The notes under the pieces: model-generated
What the model saw: only the letters and a program-made list of their open reading frames with translations
Told to the model about the DNA's origin: nothing
Database searches by the model: none
Assembly (NCBI GenBank): GCA_012295275.1
Contig: CM022673.1
Coordinates: 14,310,788-14,374,787 of the forward strand
From: Chrysomallon squamiferum
Taxonomy: Eukaryota; Mollusca; Gastropoda; Neomphalida; Peltospiridae
DNA: 64,000 bases
Direction of reading: 5' to 3'
Translations under genes and position numbers: made by a program
Shown: in pieces, positions 37,422-50,000 of the stretch
Position numbering within the stretch: position 1 is the first letter of the stretch
Layout: each line of letters starts with the position of its first letter

Positions 37422-38279
37422 TGATGTTTACCTCACCTGTATTCCCGAGTGTCTGTTAAAAATGTGCTTAATGACAAACGAGAACAAACGTTGTGTAAAT
37501 TGAACTCACTGTAATGGATCCATTGGTTTGGTGGCACTTAGAGGCGCCTTGTTTCGTGCTGCATTTTGTCAGTAATATGAAAATGAATGTATGGATAATT
37601 TCTGCTGCAGATTTCACAGTTTGCCGCTACTTTATTACGCTAATCACTTTTCCATTACTCTACGCGATGCCGTTAAAGCAGCACGTTCCAAAACCTTTGA
37701 GAATTGAAACAAAAATCAAAATATAAATCCCCTGTCGTCTGGTTCTAACACGTTTGTCCGTCTGCTGTTTCAGTACACACGTTCGGTCAGCGGAGGAAGG
37801 ATTGCTGATTTGCTTGACTTTAAAAGCCGACCAATCGCCGTTTTCAATCACGAATATGATGCATAATTTACATTTATTCCCAGACTCCACTTTCAACTGC
37901 CATCAGTTTAATGGCGCGGTTTCTGTAGCTGTTTGTAGAGCAGGATCGTTACCGATGCAGAAAACGTTGAGAAACACGTAGTTGCCACATGTGGCCAGCG
38001 CAGACCTCGTTTCTCACGTGTCTATGTGCAGTTTAAAACACACAGGATGTCTGCAAACAAATAAAATCTTTATAAAATAAATGTTTATCACGTCTGATTC
38101 GTGCTCTCTATATGAGAATTCTGCATCCGATCAAAAAAAAATTTGAGCCTAGAGCTGAATATTAATTCGACAAATAATGCGTTTTCCTACAAACACTGGA
38201 AAATAATATCAGTAGTTTAGATTATCGTCACAGGTGTACTGCTGTTGTTATGTCACGCGTTAACGTTTTTTTTACGCGA

Positions 38280-38525
38280 GTAGACAATATCCCTGTCCAC
38301 GTGGTAAAATATATATTACTTGAATTAGATAAAAAGATAATACTGCAATCGCTTAGTAAATATTTATCACTTAAATTATTTATACAGATACTGTTATGGC
38401 CCCCATGGTAAAATATATATTTTGAATTAAATGTACAGCTATTATTACAGTCGCATATCAAAATATATTATTTGAATTAGATATATGAATAATAAATAGT
38501 ACAGACACATGGTAAAATGAGATAG
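38280..38525. repeat. ~62-bp degenerate tandem repeat, about 4 copies
   Basis: Units carry CATGGTAAAATATATATT, TGAATTAGAT/TGAATTAAAT, then AATA and a CAG-containing stretch. The first copy has CACGTGGTAAAATATATATT. Confidence 0.7.
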
Positions 38526-39189
38526 TATTACCGTTACATGGATACGTGTATGAATGTATATCTAATAATAAGATTACAACTGATAAGTGATAATTCGTTT
38601 TACACGAATACAATTGAAAAATACTATTGTTGTGACTTGAATTTATAAAGAAAACATTACTCTAAAGAGGATTATATCGTGGCTCGTACTTCTGTTATTA
38701 TAAATATTTTATAAAAACTGGGGCAGATGGAGAAGAGGTAATCGATGAGACTTACAGTGACACAACGTGATCGCTTGTCTGTTTATCCGTTTGTCTGTCA
38801 GCACACCACAACAATAGTCAATCTTCTTAAACGTTTAAACCTTGTCTTCAATTCCGAACAGAGAATAAAATACACTCCGACATCTCATTTCATTCCCAAT
38901 CGATTTTGCAATCACCTACGTTATTTCAAAAACCGACGTTAGTTATACTTTTTCATTTGTAAAACGCTTAACATTGATTTTTGTTTTCTGACATTACGTA
39001 CAGAAAAATAAAAGTAAAAAATGATTTATGCATTAACACAGCGCCCACTATTTGTCTCTTCATTAAGCAGAAATATAAAAATCATTGTTCCAAGAACGAA
39101 TAATGACTCATAACCACTGAAATATTTCTTTTAAAAATCCATTGCTCCTCTCAGACCAAACACATCGGTTTTGCCTGCTTGAAACACAC

Positions 39190-39440
39190 ACACGTTTCGT
39201 TGTCTTCACGTCAGGCGGAACAGCTGTAGCAGCGACAAGGAAAAACCAACTTTACGGAACAGTCACTTCGATAAGATCTGTCTTTTGCGTTATTGGCTAA
39301 ATTTGTCGTTCAAGGGCGGTAATTGGATTTAACTCTGACTAGTGCAGCGATGTGATAGGCGCGTTGCCTCAGAGGACGTTCGCTTGTGAACCGAGGAAAA
39401 CGAAGCCGACTGCCCGCTTCGCAGACCCAACCTGCACGAA
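39190..39440. other. Complex non-coding island
   Basis: GC-richer sequence with TGCGTTATTGGC, GGCGGTAATTGGATTTAACT and TTCGCTTGTGAACC. Homeodomain-like TAATTGG cores are present. No recognisable exon. Confidence 0.28.
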
Positions 39441-40103
39441 CTGGTGCTCAGAAAAAACGAGGAGGAGAAAAAAAAAAAAAATAACGACTTCCTTATGTTT
39501 TTACTTACGGTTGTGTTTGGCGGAGCAGATGTGTCGATGCTGTCTGCTTATCCCCTGCGTCCAGACAACAATTTCCAGTTAATTATTTTATCGATGGTTA
39601 GTGCGGACTAGCTTCTTGAGCAGGAAATTCGTGTAGCCTGTTCGCGACTGCTGCTTTGTGCAACATCAAAAATTCATGTTTGATCTTTTACAAGCGAAGA
39701 GAACACGTGGCGCTGAATAAACGCAGCTGGAGATTGCAGTCGTAGTCGTTTTTCTTATTTCCTTTATCCGACAACGTCGCTTTCTGCATGTTAGTGATGT
39801 GGACGACGTATGAACATCATGATAATCAATACACGTAGCTGTGTAAAACACAGAAACCGAGAGTTGTTTGAAGATGTTCTTTATAGTGTGCGTTTTAATT
39901 GTTATTCTGAACAGGCTATCGCGTGATAGCTTGACGCTTTGAATAATCTGTCATCTCGTCGTTTTTTACTGTCACATGACAACAAATATTTAATAGAGAT
40001 TAATGGTTTTTATATTCAAATAATTATTACTGTATTGATGATAATAAATGGTCCATGTGTCAGCGCGCTTTTGTTTTTCTAATACTTCAGGCGTATAATA
40101 AAT

Positions 40104-40245
40104 ATGTGTGTGTGTGTGTGTTAGAAAATAAATGTACTCATTTTATTCTCATAAGAAAAATATATAAAACATAATTCATATGTTAATGTGTGTGTGTGTG
40201 TGTTTGTGCGTTAGAAAATAAATATACTAATTTTATTCTGATACG
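40104..40245. repeat. Tandem duplication with (TG)n
   Basis: The block (TG)n-TTAGAAAATAAATGTACTCA-TTTTATTCTCATA occurs at about 40104-40155 and again at 40187-40245 with a few substitutions. Confidence 0.85.
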
Positions 40246-40448
40246 AACAGTTAAGAAAACATACCAATACACCTGACCAGTGCAGCAAGATAGAATTGCC
40301 CTTGTAGGTGGACTGCAGTGGCACCTGACAAAAACACGATGACGAGTTGTGAATCTCCGGGAGTCTATTTAGATTACTCCAACAAACGAAACGAATCTGA
40401 ATTTTCACGGAGAAGATTCATAATATAAAGCATTCACAAAATATCAGT

Positions 40449-40449
<1 letters not shown>

Positions 40450-40485
<36 letters not shown>

Positions 40486-40510
40486 TTTTTTTTTTTTTTT
40501 TTTTTTTTTT
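40450..40510. repeat. (ACT)n plus poly-T
   Basis: ACT triplets at about 40453-40485 run into a poly-T tract of about 26 bases. Confidence 0.95.
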
Positions 40511-40839
40511 AACTAAAACCAATTTTAAGTTCAGGACTCTCTAATCATATATTTATAAAATTATTCGCAAAAGTACAAAACTGTAATGCTTGAAAGATCT
40601 TTTTTTGAGTTTTAGAAGAATAATATTTCTTCTTCGTAGCGTTTCAGAATGCCCAGCTCAAGATCTTGTAATTTCGTGTGATTGTGCTCAGTTCAGTCTG
40701 TCTGTATTCCTCGCGGTATACCCCCCGCCTCCCCAAACACACACACCACTTGTACAACCTACTGACAGCCAAGACGTTAAAGAGTTCAATTCCAGTTGTC
40801 ACAAACACATTAAGCTTTAATTGCGCCACACATTACTCT

Positions 40840-41250
40840 GCAATTCAAATGCCTTCGATCTTATTGTGTGTGCGGAGAGTCTTCCGGTTTGAATGATGGA
40901 GTAGCGCGGTCCACAAGTTGCCGTTTGACACTTGTTTAAAAAGCGCGCAGGAAACGACGGCATTAACACGACTGCTGGTAATTGCCATTTCTAAAATGTT
41001 AACGCGAAGAAAACGTCTTGAGTTCATTCGTAAAGAAATAAAATGTCCGCGGAGAGAAAAGGGCGGGTGATAATCAAGGTTGAGAGATTCGTAGTTTATC
41101 GAACTAATAGTAGACAATACTTCTCATTGATCGAGAGAGAAAAAAATAAATAAAAGAGTACAAAGAAGCTATAAAACCCGGAAATCGTGAAAGCATCGTT
41201 AAACGTGGTAGATAGAAGAGGCCATTAAGCATGAAAAAAGATTGAGAGAG
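40840..41250. other. Complex non-coding island
   Basis: About 400 bases with GGTAATTGCCATT, AATGTTAACGCG and TGATAATCAAGG. A 90-codon minus frame (40845-41117) crosses it but has no motifs. Confidence 0.28.
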
Positions 41251-41527
41251 AACATACAAATTAAACTCGAAATTTTTTTTTTTTTTTCTTTTTTAAGGGA
41301 AATGAGTATGGCTAAGGTTTGATGTCAAATTTGTTACCGAAATAACTGTAATACAAATTCATATAAATTTTATAATAGATTTCATACATTAGAAGAAGAT
41401 TATTTTTGGTTATTAACTTTATCATTTTGCATTGTTTTAAATGTATTTAACGATGCTGGTAGATACGTTCTAGATAGGTAAGCAGGTAGATGGAGGTTGG
41501 AGGATTTGGAAGAAAGGGTATGTATCT

Positions 41528-41531
<4 letters not shown>

Positions 41532-41573
<42 letters not shown>
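41532..41573. repeat. (TG)n microsatellite
   Basis: A pure TG run of about 42 bases; TATG-type degenerate sequence follows to about 41760. Confidence 0.95.
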
Positions 41574-41575
<2 letters not shown>

Positions 41576-42280
41576 ATACGCATGTATAATCATACATGTT
41601 TGTAGATATTCGTGTAAAGGAACGGGGAGAAAGGTGTATCTCTATATGTATATATGGGTACATATATCTCTAGGTATGTATGTTTGTGTATGTACCTGCA
41701 TATAATTATATATGAACGTATACATGTAGACCTATATGTTACTCTGTATGTAAATGTACTTGTGAGCGTGCGTACGCTAATATCAGTCTTTAAACCCTAG
41801 TATATCGTTATGAAACGTGTTCGAAGTTCAGACTTTCAGCAGTGTGTTGTTACACGGCTGTGTGTCCATGTTTTGCATCTCTCTGTGTTGTTAATACTGT
41901 TATTAACGATGTTATTGTTTCCCTCTCTTCTGTGTATGTTTGTTCAGAGACCCGCCTGACAGATGTGATAAACTAAGTAAACACAACCATCAAGTGAGTG
42001 CTATCGATTTCTTTGATATGTCACTGCCATTAGATTAATAATCTCTTTCATTTCTTCCACTTACGTACGCTGATAGGTCTACCGACATCAGTCTATTCTG
42101 TAGACTAACTTCCACCACAAAGAATCGAGCATCTGAGATAACTTTAATGTAACCAGATTAACTGAAGTGTCATGACAACGATAGAAAGTGAAAAGCTTGT
42201 TTGACTAAATTTACATGTTAATAAGTACAGCTCTTCAAATGAAGATTCATCAGTATAGTCTGTCAATGAGTCGTAGAAAT

Positions 42281-42281
<1 letters not shown>

Positions 42282-42357
<76 letters not shown>
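42282..42357. repeat. (CT)n microsatellite, last GA/CT array in the window
   Basis: A pure CT run of 76 bases. No comparable GA/CT array occurs in the remaining 21 kb. Confidence 0.97.
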
Positions 42358-42361
<4 letters not shown>

Positions 42362-42796
42362 TTAGCAGAGAGAAAGAAAGAAAAAGATCATGAATAAAAT
42401 ATTTATTTCTCTGCTACAAGATCGTAATTTATTTATCAGGGGCAGACAACTCGGCCGTTAGAAGGTTTCAAGTATGTGAACTCTTTGACTTCATTTCCTT
42501 AACGAAACAAATCGACCAACTTCAAACCGATTTGTTTCTTTACCCGTCGTCTTAGTTTCCATTTTGCAATTAACCATTCTTCTACGACTTCATAAATAAA
42601 GAAAGACTTTTTTTTCCCGTTTACAGATTTACTGTTTCTTAACTAGGGGTTTATGCCATGTCCATTAGTTTCTTCTGAAAGATTTATCATTTTAATAAAA
42701 CAAAAAAAAAAACTAAAAATTAAAAAATTAAAATATATATTTAAAATTTTCATTTATAGTTTTAAATAAATTACATTATGATAGTTCTGATAATAA

Positions 42797-43088
42797 TAAG
42801 TAGTAGTAGTAGTAGTAATAATATTAATAATAGTCATTGTAATAACAGTGGCTGTAGTAGTAATTGTATAGTAGTAGTAGTAATAGTAGTAGTAGTAGTA
42901 ACAGTAGGAGTAGATGTATCAGAAGCAGTAATAGTAGTTGTAGTAACTATTGTTGTAATAGTAGTAGTAGTAGTAATAGTAGGAGTAGTAGCAGTAGATG
43001 TAACAGAAGCAGTAATAGTAGTTGTAGTAACTATTGTTGTAATAGTAGTAGTAGTAGTAGTAGTAATAGTAGTAGTTGTAATAGTTAA
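42797..43088. repeat. (GTA)n array with a higher-order unit
   Basis: GTA triplets with interruptions. A ~108-base block containing CAGAAGCAGTAATAGTAGTT, GTAGTAACTATTGTTGTAAT and AGTAGTAG is present twice (about 42919-42970 and 43000-43060), so the array has been enlarged by block duplication as well as slippage. Valine, serine and tyrosine frames through it are artefacts. Confidence 0.93.
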
Positions 43089-43339
43089 TTAAAATTAAAA
43101 TAACTAATATCAACCATTGGATACTGACTATTATTGTTATGTATTAATTTATTTAGTTAGTTAGTTAACTGATTAGTTAGTTAGTTATATAATTTAATCG
43201 TTATTAAATCATTCTTATTGACTTATGCCCATATCCCCAGCATTTTATTTAAACATAGTTATATAAGTTCTTAACATCGGTTTTTAAAAGTTGTTTTATT
43301 TCAGTCTGTAATAATGATGTATATTTATAATAGAAAGAA

Positions 43340-43415
43340 AAAAAAAGGGATGAAAACTCATTTATATAATCTGCATCATGTCCATGATTTCATATTACAG
43401 TTTACCACAGTATTC
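43340..43415 (+). repeat. Dispersed ~78-bp repeat, copy 2
   Basis: Matches 35473-35550 in the same orientation: CATGTCCATGATTTCATATT then ACAGTTTACCACAGTATTC. This points to a dispersed element of unknown type. Confidence 0.8.
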
Positions 43416-43973
43416 TTGTAATACGTTTTTTTTTTTTTTTTTTTTTTTTTGCTCCAAATATATGAAACATAATTAAATTTTCGGCTGTATTTGTCGCTTC
43501 CTCTTCCAATTTAACGTGAAATCCATAGCAGGTCTGCCTTCGATGATTCATCATTTAACCCAAAACTCACACACCATCACTTCAGTTTAACTCTTAATCT
43601 CTTTTTATTTATTTCGTTAATATTCTTCCGTTTTTTTTTTTTTTCACACATTTATTTCTTGTCTTATTATTCTTTTTTTTTTTTTTTTTTTTTCTTCGGT
43701 TTTTTTTTTTTTTTTTTTTTTTTTTGGGAAAAACTATCGGAATGCAGTTGTACGCATAACAGGAAACAGAGATAATGGGGCGTAGATTAACGACGGATAA
43801 CCATCGATCTTTTCCGGACAGCTATTTCCACCACACAGCTGCGATCCGCAGATAACGTTCACGGAACCAGCTTAAATGGACTTTTGCTGCTTAGATAATC
43901 AACACTGTACATTTATAAGCGATTGATTAAAATATATCGGTTTTAGTCATAAACTGCGTAATGGTTTTCTGTC

Positions 43974-44005
<32 letters not shown>

Positions 44006-44183
44006 GAAATGTTCTTGTAATGTTTTGTAGTTCATTGATCAAAAATTCATTCATCTTTTATATATTAAAGAATTCTTCCTCTGTTTGTGTAAAAAGTTCA
44101 GAAAGTAATTACCTAGATGATCCGCGATTACATTTCAAAGTGAAATTTATTTCATCTTGAAATTAACTGCCAGCACATTTATG

Positions 44184-44625
44184 TTTTCTCCATAAATCTG
44201 AAACCGGGGTTATCGGTGAAATTTAAGCTGATATAATTTTATCTTAAAACCTGACAAATATTTCTTCTTCTGATTTGGGTTCAGTGACAGCAACATGGAA
44301 TAAAAGTTTTTAAATAATCTTAATAATATCTTTATCGCTTTATTCATCTATTTCTCTGTCTTCTTTCTGTTTCTCTATCTATATGACCGCATGTGTGGGT
44401 ATCTTACAAGCCTTTTATTATCGGTGTTTCTTTGCATATCATATATAAAAATTGTTATATTTATAGATGAATAAACTAATAAAGATGTTATTAAGATTAT
44501 TTTTAAACTTATATTCCATGTTGTTGTCACTGAACCGTGAAGAATAAATATTTGCCAGTTTTTAAGATAAAATTAATACAGCTTAAATTTCAGCGGTAAC
44601 TGCGGTTTCAGATTTATAGGGAAAA
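44184..44625. repeat. Inverted repeat (foldback), ~160-bp arms
   Basis: The left arm (about 44184-44352) and right arm (about 44463-44625) are reverse complements over their whole length with occasional mismatches and small gaps. For example, ATAAATCTGAAACC, GAAATTTAAGCTG, TTTTATCTTAAAA, TTCAGTGACA and CAACATGGAAT in the left arm all reappear inverted in the right arm. The spacer is about 110 bases. A transcript would form a long hairpin. It may be a foldback/MITE-type element or an inverted duplication. No coding sequence inside. Confidence 0.88.
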
Positions 44626-44633
44626 AACATCAT

Positions 44634-44644
44634 CATCATCATCA

Positions 44645-44679
<35 letters not shown>

Positions 44680-44682
44680 TAT
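44634..44682. repeat. (ATC)n-(ATT)n microsatellite beside the foldback
   Basis: ATC triplets switch to ATT triplets immediately outside the right arm of the inverted repeat. Confidence 0.9.
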
Positions 44683-45037
44683 TATTTAGTAAATCCCGAC
44701 AATACATTACGTTAATTAGTTAATTTCCATTCGTAAGACCGATAACTCTCATAACAAAATAACAAATAATCCTTCAATAGTACTCTCCCTTAGTTTATGA
44801 ATTTCTTTTTATTTATTTCACGTTTTCGCTTGTATCGTGATAAAATGGCAAACTGTGTGAAGTCATTAAGCTGATATATAGTTTTGTCTGCATGTGAGTT
44901 GATTATGTGCATTTGTTATTTGTTTCTTTGAATTAGCAGCATTAAACAGCTTTGGCTGGGATAATGTACCAGCTGGTTTCCTATTTTTACCAAAACCAGA
45001 CAAGCAGGCATAGCAGATCAATTTTAACTGTTACCGG

Positions 45038-45038
45038 C

Positions 45039-45101
<63 letters not shown>
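45038..45101. repeat. (AAT)n microsatellite
   Basis: A pure AAT run of about 64 bases. An apparent poly-asparagine frame is an artefact. Confidence 0.95.
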
Positions 45102-45575
45102 CAGAAGAAGAAGCAGAATAGCAACAACAACAACGATAATAATGGTATAGAAAGACAGAAAGGATTGGCTTCTGTTATTTCCAGAGTAAACTTGTTGCTT
45201 GCCATTTTCATACCAATCAAACCTGATACTGCGAAATTAACTGAATCGAATACTAAAACAAATATATATATATATATCTGACTTTTTTGCACTATTTCTG
45301 CAATTTAATATCTTATGTACGTTTTATTTTTTATTTTATTATTATTATTTTTTAAAATATTATTAACATTATATGGTATGAATTATTAATTGCCTATAAA
45401 AAAGATGAAGAAATCTTTCTTAAATAAAACAAATAATAATGACAATAAAACAATAATCTGCAATCCAAATGAATGAGGTTTTGAATCGTAACTGCACAGT
45501 TTGGACACTAACAGGTATGAAGAAGACAGCACCGAGCGTAGACATTTCCGTATAATTTCTGGAAGTTATAGTATT

Positions 45576-45576
<1 letters not shown>

Positions 45577-45624
<48 letters not shown>
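45577..45624. repeat. (CA)n microsatellite
   Basis: A pure CA run of about 47 bases. Confidence 0.95.
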
Positions 45625-46849
45625 ACCACCACACCTTATCCGTCTGATTTTTAAGTTTATATGACAGTGGTCTAACGGTCAGAATTCTAATTGGGATTTT
45701 TTTTGCTTGCAAGAAACTGATGTCTTTTATGAGTTAATCTTCCATATGATTTTCCGCCCCATGTCGGTTTAGTCAAGAATCTGACTTCACATGTTGTATT
45801 AAGTGTCACTGCGGAATCAATGATATGTTGATTTCTTGTATATATATATATCTGTATTCAGTATCGTCTTCTTCCGTTCAGTTAGTTAATGTTTAAACTG
45901 CTAAAATACGATTCAGAACATCAAGCTGTAATTGTCCATAGCCTGGTATCTCACACTCAAATGATAGTCCAAATGACGTCACACAATGGATTCGATTAAT
46001 TCTAAGTAGAACCATTAAAAATGAAATACAAATATTGAAATAAAATAATTAAAAATAAACAAAAATTGTTACAGCTTTATACAGAAAAACTAAATCAACA
46101 GAATGACTCATATATCGACTGTGGTGATATAAATACATCATTATATCTGCTTATTTTTTATTTTTGTTTTTATTCGTATACATACATGTTATTAAAGTAT
46201 ATAAATACATTAAAAATCAAGACAAAGCGTTAAAGTGAAACCATTTATTTCAGTTGTGCACCTAATCTATAATGATAAATTATTCACCTTTCTCTAAACC
46301 CGTGCTATATGCACACAGTAATAAACTGCATTTGAAACACTATGTGTGTGTTGTATATATTTCCTACTTTTAATACTAAAGAACTGGTAATTTTGGGGAT
46401 CAAAATAACTGGTTAATTAAATTATTTTATATTTGCAGATTATTAAACTGTTAATCTACTGTTTGCTAATGCAGATTTCAAATAACTACAGCAATTATTT
46501 ATCAGTACTAATTATAAAACGAAAAGGAACAACACAATATTAATAATAATGATAAAAAGAAAAGACTGCTTGACTGTCTCTGTTCCTGGACATACTGACT
46601 TTTGCAGTGAAATTTAATTTGACAAATTATAACGCTTTTGTTTGACTCGCTAGAATACATGATTGATGGTCAATGGGCAAGTACGTAAGTTAATTTGTAG
46701 CTCGAAAATCTTTTGATTTACATATTGGCTGACTTTATTTCTGTTAGTAAATGAAACACAAGTTTATTAAATTACGTATTAATCTAATTCAGATAAATAA
46801 TTTCATTAAACTTAAATTTGATTGCCATTTCTTCTGATGAAGACAGAGA

Positions 46850-47021
46850 AAGTCCGTCTTTTACGTGTTACCCTTCTATGCCCATGCGTAATAGCATTTA
46901 AGAGTTACCGCATGCGCAGGTTTACAAAAACAAGCACGAACTCAAAATGGTTGTTCATCGCGGAAATGGGGTTGTTAAAAACAAACAAAAATCATTTATA
47001 GTGCAACCTTAGGGTTTAAAA
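46850..47021 (+). promoter_or_regulatory. Likely TATA-less promoter and 5'UTR of the AF10 gene
   Basis: The ~170 bases before the AF10 start codon have higher GC than their surroundings. They carry CCCATGCGTAATAGC and GCATGCGCAGG, the latter close to an NRF-1 half-palindrome, and CAAAATGGTTG, which resembles a YY1 core. No TATA box is at a suitable distance. NRF-1 and YY1 sites are typical of housekeeping chromatin-factor promoters; occupancy is inference. Confidence 0.45.
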
Positions 47022-50000
47022 ATGAAAGCGATGGTAGGGGGTTGTTGTGTATGCTCTGATGAGCGAGGATGGGCTGAAAATCCACTTGTTTATTGCGACG
47101 GACATGGCTGTAATGTAGCCGTTCATCAAGGTTTGTAAACGTGTTTTTCTCGTGTTCTTTGGTGATGTCAGATCGTTTCGTTATGAAAGAATATCATATT
47201 ATTTTATCTCTTCAATTGTTACACGTTTAATTTACAGCGTGCTATGGTATAGTACAAGTTCCTACTGGACCATGGTATTGTAGAAAGTGTGAGAGTCAAG
47301 AAAGACAGGCTAGAGTGGTAAGTTGTACCACTACTTACCTGTTGTCGTTGAATCGTATTGTCGTACAAATATCCATGTTGCATAGTTAATATTTTCATAC
47401 AACGAACGGTATCTGAAGCACAGCTAAATATTTTATTTATTCATAATCTACTAATATCAACATTGTTTGATTGTCCATTTTAAAAATGTCTTTTATCTGG
47501 TGATTAATTTTACAGAAAAAAAGATGAAATATTTGAGATTTTTTACAATATTTTATACATCATTTTTCATATCAGTTTCAGTTTATAAATCTCTATGTCA
47601 TCAGGTAATTTTCATTTAATACTAAAATTGTGCAGGTTTTGTTTCTATTAAACAGTCTTGTGAAATAGAATCAGAAATGTGCTCCTCTTTGCATAATTGT
47701 TAGTGTTAAAATTGTATTTGATTTTATTATTTTTATAAAAATAATTCTTTATATAATATATATATTACTCATTTTTTCCATTTTGATAGAAATGTGAACT
47801 TTGTCCTCAAAAAGATGGTGCATTAAAACGAACAGACACTGGAGGTTTGTTTATATGTATTTAAAATTTAATATTAATATTAATCAAATCAAAACTTTTA
47901 TATATTATTTAACATTAGTATTAACAAAAAATAAATTTTCATATCAGGTAACAATAACTGTCATTTGCTATATTTGTCTAGCATATTAAAAGGAGAATAT
48001 TACAAATATCTAAATAAATAATCTTACTGAAGAAAAAAAAATGTAGTTGATTACTGTCACTAGCTTATGCAGAATTAAACATTTCAGTTTGACTGTATAA
48101 TTTATGTTGTTTCCTTTTCATTTATGTAGGTAATGATAATGTACAAGTAGGATTTCACAAGACATTTTATGACATTAAAAACTAACAAGTAATTTACTCT
48201 TTTTATTTAATTAATGTTTCTTGTAGGCTGGTGCCATGTTGTATGTGCTTTGTTTATTCCTGAAGCTTGGTTTGCCAATGTTCAAACGATGGAACCGATT
48301 GTGCTGAAGAATGTTCCTGGAGATCGGTTTAATAAGGTGATGAATAATGAGAATGTTTATTATAACAAAATCCATTAGAAAGATTGAGTTGAGTTGTTTT
48401 AAAATAATATAAAACCTATATTAGATTGGATTCTCCATAGTTCATGTTTAATACACATACCTTCATATGTCATATTTTGAAGCTGTTTATAAAGCAATAA
48501 CTTTAAACAAATATAGTTTAAATTTTAAAAAATCATCAAAACAAATGTTTCTCCAGCATTCTGAGATGTTTGAAAATTGATATGATATTTTTGTTTTATT
48601 TTACACAAAGTCGTACATAGAAAAACTAATATTATTTTTTAACAGGTTTGTTACATTTGTGAGGAACATGGGCGTGAGACCAAGGCCACCAGTGGTTCGT
48701 GTATGACATGTAACAAGAATGGATGTAAACAGAACTTTCATGTTACATGGTTAGTTACTTGTTACATTTGTAGTTTTGCTGAGCTGTTGTAATTTATAAC
48801 AATGCATTGGCTGTCATGTAAAGTGGTTGCACATTGTTATACAGCAGGGAAAACAAGCTTGTAAAATAAAATTTGAAATTTGAAATTTCTATGCAATATT
48901 AATAAAATTATTTTTATTTAAATTTAATTATTATTATTTTATTATTTTTTATTTTTTATAAAATTGGTTTGCTCCATAATTTAAAATTTATAATTACATA
49001 TGCAATGTGCATAAAATTATTTTCATTTAAATTTAAAAAAATTTATTATTTTTATTTTTGACTACTTTATGCATCTGATAACTAACATTAAGGATTATAT
49101 TAAAAATAATATATTTCATTTTCTATAGTGCACAAAGTCAGGGTTTACTTTGTGAAGAAGCTGGTAACTATGGTGACAATGTCAAATACTGTGGTTATTG
49201 TGTTTACCACTACAAGAAATTGGTAAGTTTATTATGTTTAAACAGCTTGCCTTTCTGGACATTTATTGAACAATAATTTCAGAACAGCTCATATTCAGTC
49301 TGAAGGAATTGTTACCTACATAGGCAAACATAGAAAACTTTTAAATATTTGTATTTAAATGGTTCACAAATAAATATTACTGACTTGTTTAGACCTGACT
49401 TTGAGTGATCTTCTTTTAAAAAAATTATATTTTATTGTGTGCTGAAATTACTTTTGTTAACATAAAATTGATTGTAACTGAGAATATGTAATTATCAACA
49501 ATTACTTTTACATTTAACATTCTCTTTGTTCTTCAGTATGAGTTTCTATGTATATTTACATGATTTATTGATTTATTTACTTTTTAATTTTTTCAGAAGA
49601 AAGACGCTAACATTAAAATAATTCCAGCATTTAAACCAATACCTTCGGAAAATGCTACCCCTGATTCCACGCCGGAGAAACACACATCATCACGGTCTGA
49701 CAGAGAGGAAAAGGTTTGTACTCACTTTATTAACATTAAACTGGTGAGGAAATATATGTTTTCCTCAAAACATATATAAACTGTCCCTCACAGCACATAT
49801 AGCCCACAGGATGACCAGACTAGCTGTGTTTATTAATTTTGTTTTATACAGTGGTAGATGACAGTGGTAATGTCTCGTGCTTTAATTTCAGTATCATGTA
49901 ACTGTTAGTTGAGAAATTGTACACGTCTTTACTTTACACTCACTATCAAGTTTTAATTTAACTTAATCTTTAAGGGGACACACTAGGCAAAAAATGACAA

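Larger units (their letters stand above)
37422..46849. other. Gene-poor interval upstream of AF10
   Basis: No coding gene is supportable. It holds complex islands at about 37750-37990, 39190-39440, 39880-40075 and 40840-41250, several microsatellites, a dispersed repeat, and a large inverted repeat (listed separately). From about 45.65 kb on, the sequence becomes plain AT-rich DNA without long microsatellites. Confidence 0.55.

Noticed and set aside
41949-42001. A 50-base segment bounded by TTTGTTCAG and GTGAGT on the plus strand
   Set aside because: It looks like a small exon but contains stops in the frames checked and links to no neighbouring exon; splice words of this quality occur by chance in 64 kb.
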